Assembly: GCA_021778935.1 (NCBI GenBank)
Contig: JAJYBQ010000006.1
Span: forward strand, 1-28,655
Direction of reading: 5' to 3'
DNA from: Pseudomonadota bacterium
Lineage (GTDB): Bacteria > Pseudomonadota > Gammaproteobacteria > Burkholderiales > Burkholderiaceae
DNA length: 28,655 bases
Part shown: positions 25,377-28,655 of the stretch, piece by piece
Layout of the letters: every line of letters starts with the position of its first letter
How positions within the stretch are numbered: position 1 is the stretch's first letter
Made by a program: the position numbers and the translations under genes
The notes under the pieces: model-generated
Told to the model about the DNA's origin: nothing
Databases searched by the model: none
What the model saw: only the letters and a program-made list of their open reading frames with translations

Positions 25377-25397
25377 CCGCCCGGGTTCCGCGGGCGG
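25377..25397. terminator. Hairpin between convergent VIT and slmA genes
   Basis: CCGCCCG (25377-25383) and CGGGCGG (25391-25397) form a 7-bp GC stem with a 7-nt loop, 10 nt beyond the transporter stop. The following 75 nt to the slmA stop hold GCCGGCGTAGTGCCGGCGTAG, a short direct repeat. No T-run is present. Confidence 0.4.
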
Positions 25398-25473
25398 ATC
25401 GATGGGCCGTCGCAGCGGTGATGCCTGCACCGTGCGGGCCGGCGTAGTGCCGGCGTAGGCGGGACGCGGACGG

Positions 25474-26106
25474 TTAGGTCAGGGCGGAGAGATGGAGTTC
25501 CAGCCCTTCGATGGGCGATTTCCCGAAGCCGCTCTTTGCATATCGGTGCCAGCGTCCGGTCACGTATGCCACGACCAGGCAGGCCCGTGCGCCGGCATCC
25601 GTGTCCGCCGGCAGTTCCTCCTGGGTGACGGCGATGCGGATCGCCTGCTTGACCGACGCCTCGATCCGGTCGAACAACTGGTTCATGCGTTCCTGGAGAC
25701 GGTCGTTTTCATTGACCAGCGCGTCGCCGATCAGCACGCGGGTCATGCCGCGGTTGGTCTGCGCGAATTCGAGCAGCATGCGGATCATCGTGCGGACTTG
25801 CTGCCGGCCCGAGTTCTCCTGCATCGCGATCTCGTTGAGCAGGCGGAAGACGGTGGTTTCGATGAACTCGATCAGCCCTTCGAACATCTGCGCCTTGCTG
25901 GCGAAATGACGGTACAGCGCTGCCTCGGAGACGTCGAGCCGGGCTGCCAGCGCGGCGGTGGTCACCTTTTCCGCACGCGGGTCCTCCAGCATGGCAGCGA
26001 GCGTCTGCAGAATCTGCAGTTTGCGGGCCCCCGGTTGTCGGCGTTTCCGGCCGGCCCCGGCGTCTTCCTGGTCTTCGGTTTCCATGTCGGCAGGATTGGT
26101 GTGCAT
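25474..26106 (-). CDS. slmA: Nucleoid occlusion factor SlmA (TetR family)
   Basis: TetR-fold DNA-binding protein that blocks FtsZ ring assembly over the chromosome. The N-terminal HTH reads KVTTAALAARLDVSEAALYRHFASKAQMFEGLIEFIE, a near-diagnostic SlmA sequence. The C-terminal half has GMTRVLIGDALVNENDRLQERMNQLFDRIE, again as in SlmA. I use the ATG at 26106 (210 residues). GTG 26136 and ATG 26085 are in-frame alternatives, and none has a good ribosome site. The N-terminal linker before the HTH (METEDQEDAGAGRKRRQPGARK) is charged and probably disordered. It is 88 nt downstream of sppA on the same strand. Regulation was not seen. Confidence 0.92.
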   Translation of the reverse strand: MHTNPADMETEDQEDAGAGRKRRQPGARKLQILQTLAAMLEDPRAEKVTTAALAARLDVSEAALYRHFASKAQMFEGLIEFIETTVFRLLNEIAMQENSGRQQVRTMIRMLLEFAQTNRGMTRVLIGDALVNENDRLQERMNQLFDRIEASVKQAIRIAVTQEELPADTDAGARACLVVAYVTGRWHRYAKSGFGKSPIEGLELHLSALT

Positions 26107-26194
26107 CAAAGGCCCGAGCGTGCGGGAAGCGGACACGCGAATCTACCGGAAACCGCTGATGGTGTGGGATTGCTCACTTTCGTCGACGTATTGA

Positions 26195-28018
26195 TCACGG
26201 CGCGTGGCACAGGCAATCCGCCAGGACATGGGGCGTCCCCGGGGTGGTCAGTTCCGCTAGTGCGCCGTCCCCGGAGATGCGTGCAAACCAGGACGGGTCG
26301 ATGCCCAGGGCGCCGATCGTGGCGCGCAGCCATCCGGCCGGCAGGCTGGTGAGCAGGTGACCCCATCCCGTCGGTTCCGCTTCGACGTAGGTGGTGCCGT
26401 AGCCCGGCCGAAGTTTGGCGAGATCGGCTGCTGCATGCACCGCATCTTCCAGGTTGCCGTATCCATCCACCAGGCCGCGAGCGCGTGCCTGTCGCCCGGT
26501 CCAGACCCGTCCCTGGGCGATCGCATCGACCTGCCCGGTGGTCAGCTTGCGCGCGTGCGCGACCCGTTCGAGAAACTGGCGATACATGTACCCGATGGTG
26601 TTCTGGACCATCGCGCCCAGGCGCGGATCGAGCGGGCGCCGGAGGTCCGCCGCGCCCGCCAGCCAGGTGGTCGTGGTGCCGCCGGTATGGATGCCAAGTT
26701 TGCCCAGCGTGCCGTCCACCGTCGGAAGGATGCCGAATACGCCGATCGAGCCGGTGATCGTCGCCCGGTCCGCCAGCACGCGGTTCGACGCGGTGGTGAT
26801 CCAGTATCCGCCCGATGCCGCGACATCGCTCATCGAGACCACCACCGGCTTGCCGGCCGCGCGCGTGCGCGCCAGTTCCCGTCGGATGAGTTCGGAACCG
26901 AAGGCGCTGCCGCCGCCGGAATCCACCCGTAGCACGATCGCCTTGATCGACTTGTCCTCGCGCGCCTTGCGGATCAGTTCCGCAGTGGATCGGCCGCCGA
27001 TCGCCCCCTGGGGCTCGTCGCCGTCGGTGATCGTGCCTTCTGCGACGACGATGCCGACCTGACGCGCATCGCTGCCGGTGTCGGGAGCCACGTCTTCGTA
27101 GTCCTGCATCGAGATCTGGCGAAAGCTATGTCGTTCCGGGTCGGGTTTGCCGCGCGCGATGAGCAGCGCGCGCAACTGCTCCCGTGTCTTGAGCCCGTCC
27201 ACCAGCTTGGCCGCGAGTGCCATCCGGGCCGGACTACCTCCCGCCGCCTGCAGGCGCTCGGGCGCATGGTCGATGAGGTCCGCAACGGTTCCGGCGGGCA
27301 GGTGACGCGCGGCTTCGATCTCGCCCACGGTCTCCGCCCAGGCATCGCCGAGCCAGGAGGCATCGGCTTCGGCGGCATCGGGCGAGGGCCCGTCGCGGGT
27401 GAACGGTTCGACGAAGCTCTTGTACTTGCCGACGCGGAAAACGTTGACCGTGACGCCGAGGTGATCCAGCGCCTGATGGTAGTAATTGCGGTAGCCGCCG
27501 AAGCCGTGCAGCTCCAGGGCGCCGAAGGGGTCGAGGTAGACCTCGTCGGCGTGCATGGCGAGCAGGTACCGCTGCTGATCCAGCGAGGTCGACCACGCGA
27601 TGATCTTCTTGCCGTGAGCCTGGAACCGCGCCATCGCCGCCGCGATCTCGTGCAGCTTGGCCAGGCCCGCCCCACCCATGTCCTCGAGGATGAGAACGGC
27701 GCGCGGAATGCGAGGATCCTTGGCTGCCGCGTCCAGCACCGCCGTGATATCGCGCAACTCCGTCTCTCGAACCTGACCGCCCAACTCCTGCTCCAGTTCG
27801 GCTTCGCGTGCGCTGCCGGTGTACTGCTCGACGAGGTTGCCTCGCAGATCGAGGACGAGCGCCGTGTCCGGCGCGATCTTCGGTCGCGCCGATCCGGCAA
27901 TCCACGCCGCCGCCGAAAGGGCGATCAGCACCAGGAACAGCACGTTGATGGCGACGCGTCGGGTGACGTCGACACCGCGCCAGACAGCGCGCAGGATACG
28001 GAAAAAGCGTCCACGCAT
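26195..28018 (-). CDS. sppA: Signal peptide peptidase SppA, 67K type
   Basis: Inner-membrane serine protease that degrades cleaved signal peptides. The 607-residue protein has one N-terminal membrane anchor (RVAINVLFLVLIALSAAAWIAG, about residues 22-43) and tandem S49 domains. The catalytic dyad is Lys200 in GKYKSFVEPF and Ser402 in AASGGYW; the separation of 202 is close to E. coli K209/S409. LRVDSGGGSAFGSELIRREL and TGSIGVFGILP are typical of the C-terminal domain. The start at 28018 has AAGGG 8 nt upstream; a TTG at 28054 would add 12 residues. It lies between argB and slmA, all on the minus strand. Confidence 0.95.
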   Translation of the reverse strand: MRGRFFRILRAVWRGVDVTRRVAINVLFLVLIALSAAAWIAGSARPKIAPDTALVLDLRGNLVEQYTGSAREAELEQELGGQVRETELRDITAVLDAAAKDPRIPRAVLILEDMGGAGLAKLHEIAAAMARFQAHGKKIIAWSTSLDQQRYLLAMHADEVYLDPFGALELHGFGGYRNYYHQALDHLGVTVNVFRVGKYKSFVEPFTRDGPSPDAAEADASWLGDAWAETVGEIEAARHLPAGTVADLIDHAPERLQAAGGSPARMALAAKLVDGLKTREQLRALLIARGKPDPERHSFRQISMQDYEDVAPDTGSDARQVGIVVAEGTITDGDEPQGAIGGRSTAELIRKAREDKSIKAIVLRVDSGGGSAFGSELIRRELARTRAAGKPVVVSMSDVAASGGYWITTASNRVLADRATITGSIGVFGILPTVDGTLGKLGIHTGGTTTTWLAGAADLRRPLDPRLGAMVQNTIGYMYRQFLERVAHARKLTTGQVDAIAQGRVWTGRQARARGLVDGYGNLEDAVHAAADLAKLRPGYGTTYVEAEPTGWGHLLTSLPAGWLRATIGALGIDPSWFARISGDGALAELTTPGTPHVLADCLCHAP

Positions 28019-28084
28019 GACAGTAGCCCTTGGCCCTTGTTTCTCGTTGCCCAAGCAACCGGTTGTACAGGCCGCAGGAGACCT

Positions 28085-28110
28085 GCGAAGGGGGCTGCGG
28101 GCCCCTTCGC
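28085..28110. terminator. Stable hairpin between argB and sppA
   Basis: GCGAAGGGG (28085-28093) and CCCCTTCGC (28102-28110) form a perfect 9-bp stem with an 8-nt loop, in the 172-nt gap between the argB stop and the sppA start. It may terminate argB or act as an attenuator. No T-tract follows. Confidence 0.4.
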
Positions 28111-28190
28111 CGCCGATCTTCCCGGGATTTCATCGCAAGCACTTTCGCCATCGAGGCTGCCGCCTTATGCGCAGCATCGGCAAAAGCCGG

Positions 28191-28655
<465 letters not shown>

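Overview
This is a high-GC chromosomal window with short intergenic gaps. It most resembles a betaproteobacterium, probably near Burkholderiales. The evidence for that is the neighbourhood of argB, a 67K-type SppA and SlmA, the pteridine-reductase-like SDR/folB/ttcA cluster, and an NDUFAF7-type methyltransferase; the genus cannot be named from sequence alone. I see no rRNA, tRNA, insertion sequence, phage gene or CRISPR array, and no stretch over 300 bases lacks a gene.

Left end (1-5148, minus strand): a tightly packed operon of a BlaI/MecI-type repressor, a short M56 zinc metallopeptidase (BlaR1-like but without a penicillin-binding sensor), an RND periplasmic adaptor, and an RND permease that runs off the left edge. 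A perfect 13-bp inverted repeat fills the spacer of a good sigma-70-like promoter. That promoter would start the transcript at or next to the repressor ATG. The layout suggests protease-relieved repression of an efflux pump and is the most interesting unit here.

5271-8763 (+): a large membrane diguanylate cyclase with two PAS domains, an intact GGDEF motif and I-site, and a C-terminal bacteriohemerythrin with all seven iron ligands. It is a likely oxygen- or redox-sensing c-di-GMP enzyme. 8835-12117: a LysR regulator divergent from an iron-type alcohol dehydrogenase and an aldo/keto reductase; the reductase appears frameshifted just after its natural start. 12246-13313 (-): a DUF4382 protein whose 5' end (signal peptide and start) is missing or disrupted.

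13502-16932: a dihydrolipoamide-dehydrogenase-like flavoprotein divergent from an outer-membrane barrel protein whose mature N-terminus begins with a Cys-x-Cys-x-Cys motif. A 23-bp palindrome lies between the two. A small lipoprotein of unknown function converges on the barrel gene. 17030-18852 (-): an NDUFAF7/MidA-type methyltransferase overlapping a beta-carbonic anhydrase by GTGA. 19009-22297: metR divergent from metE, with a recognisable MetR box and metE promoter.

22388-24492 (+): an SDR resembling pteridine/dihydromonapterin reductase, folB and ttcA (folate biosynthesis and tRNA thiolation). 24672-25367 (+): a VIT1/CCC1 iron/manganese transporter. 25474-28655 (-): argB (cut by the right edge), sppA and slmA in one direction.
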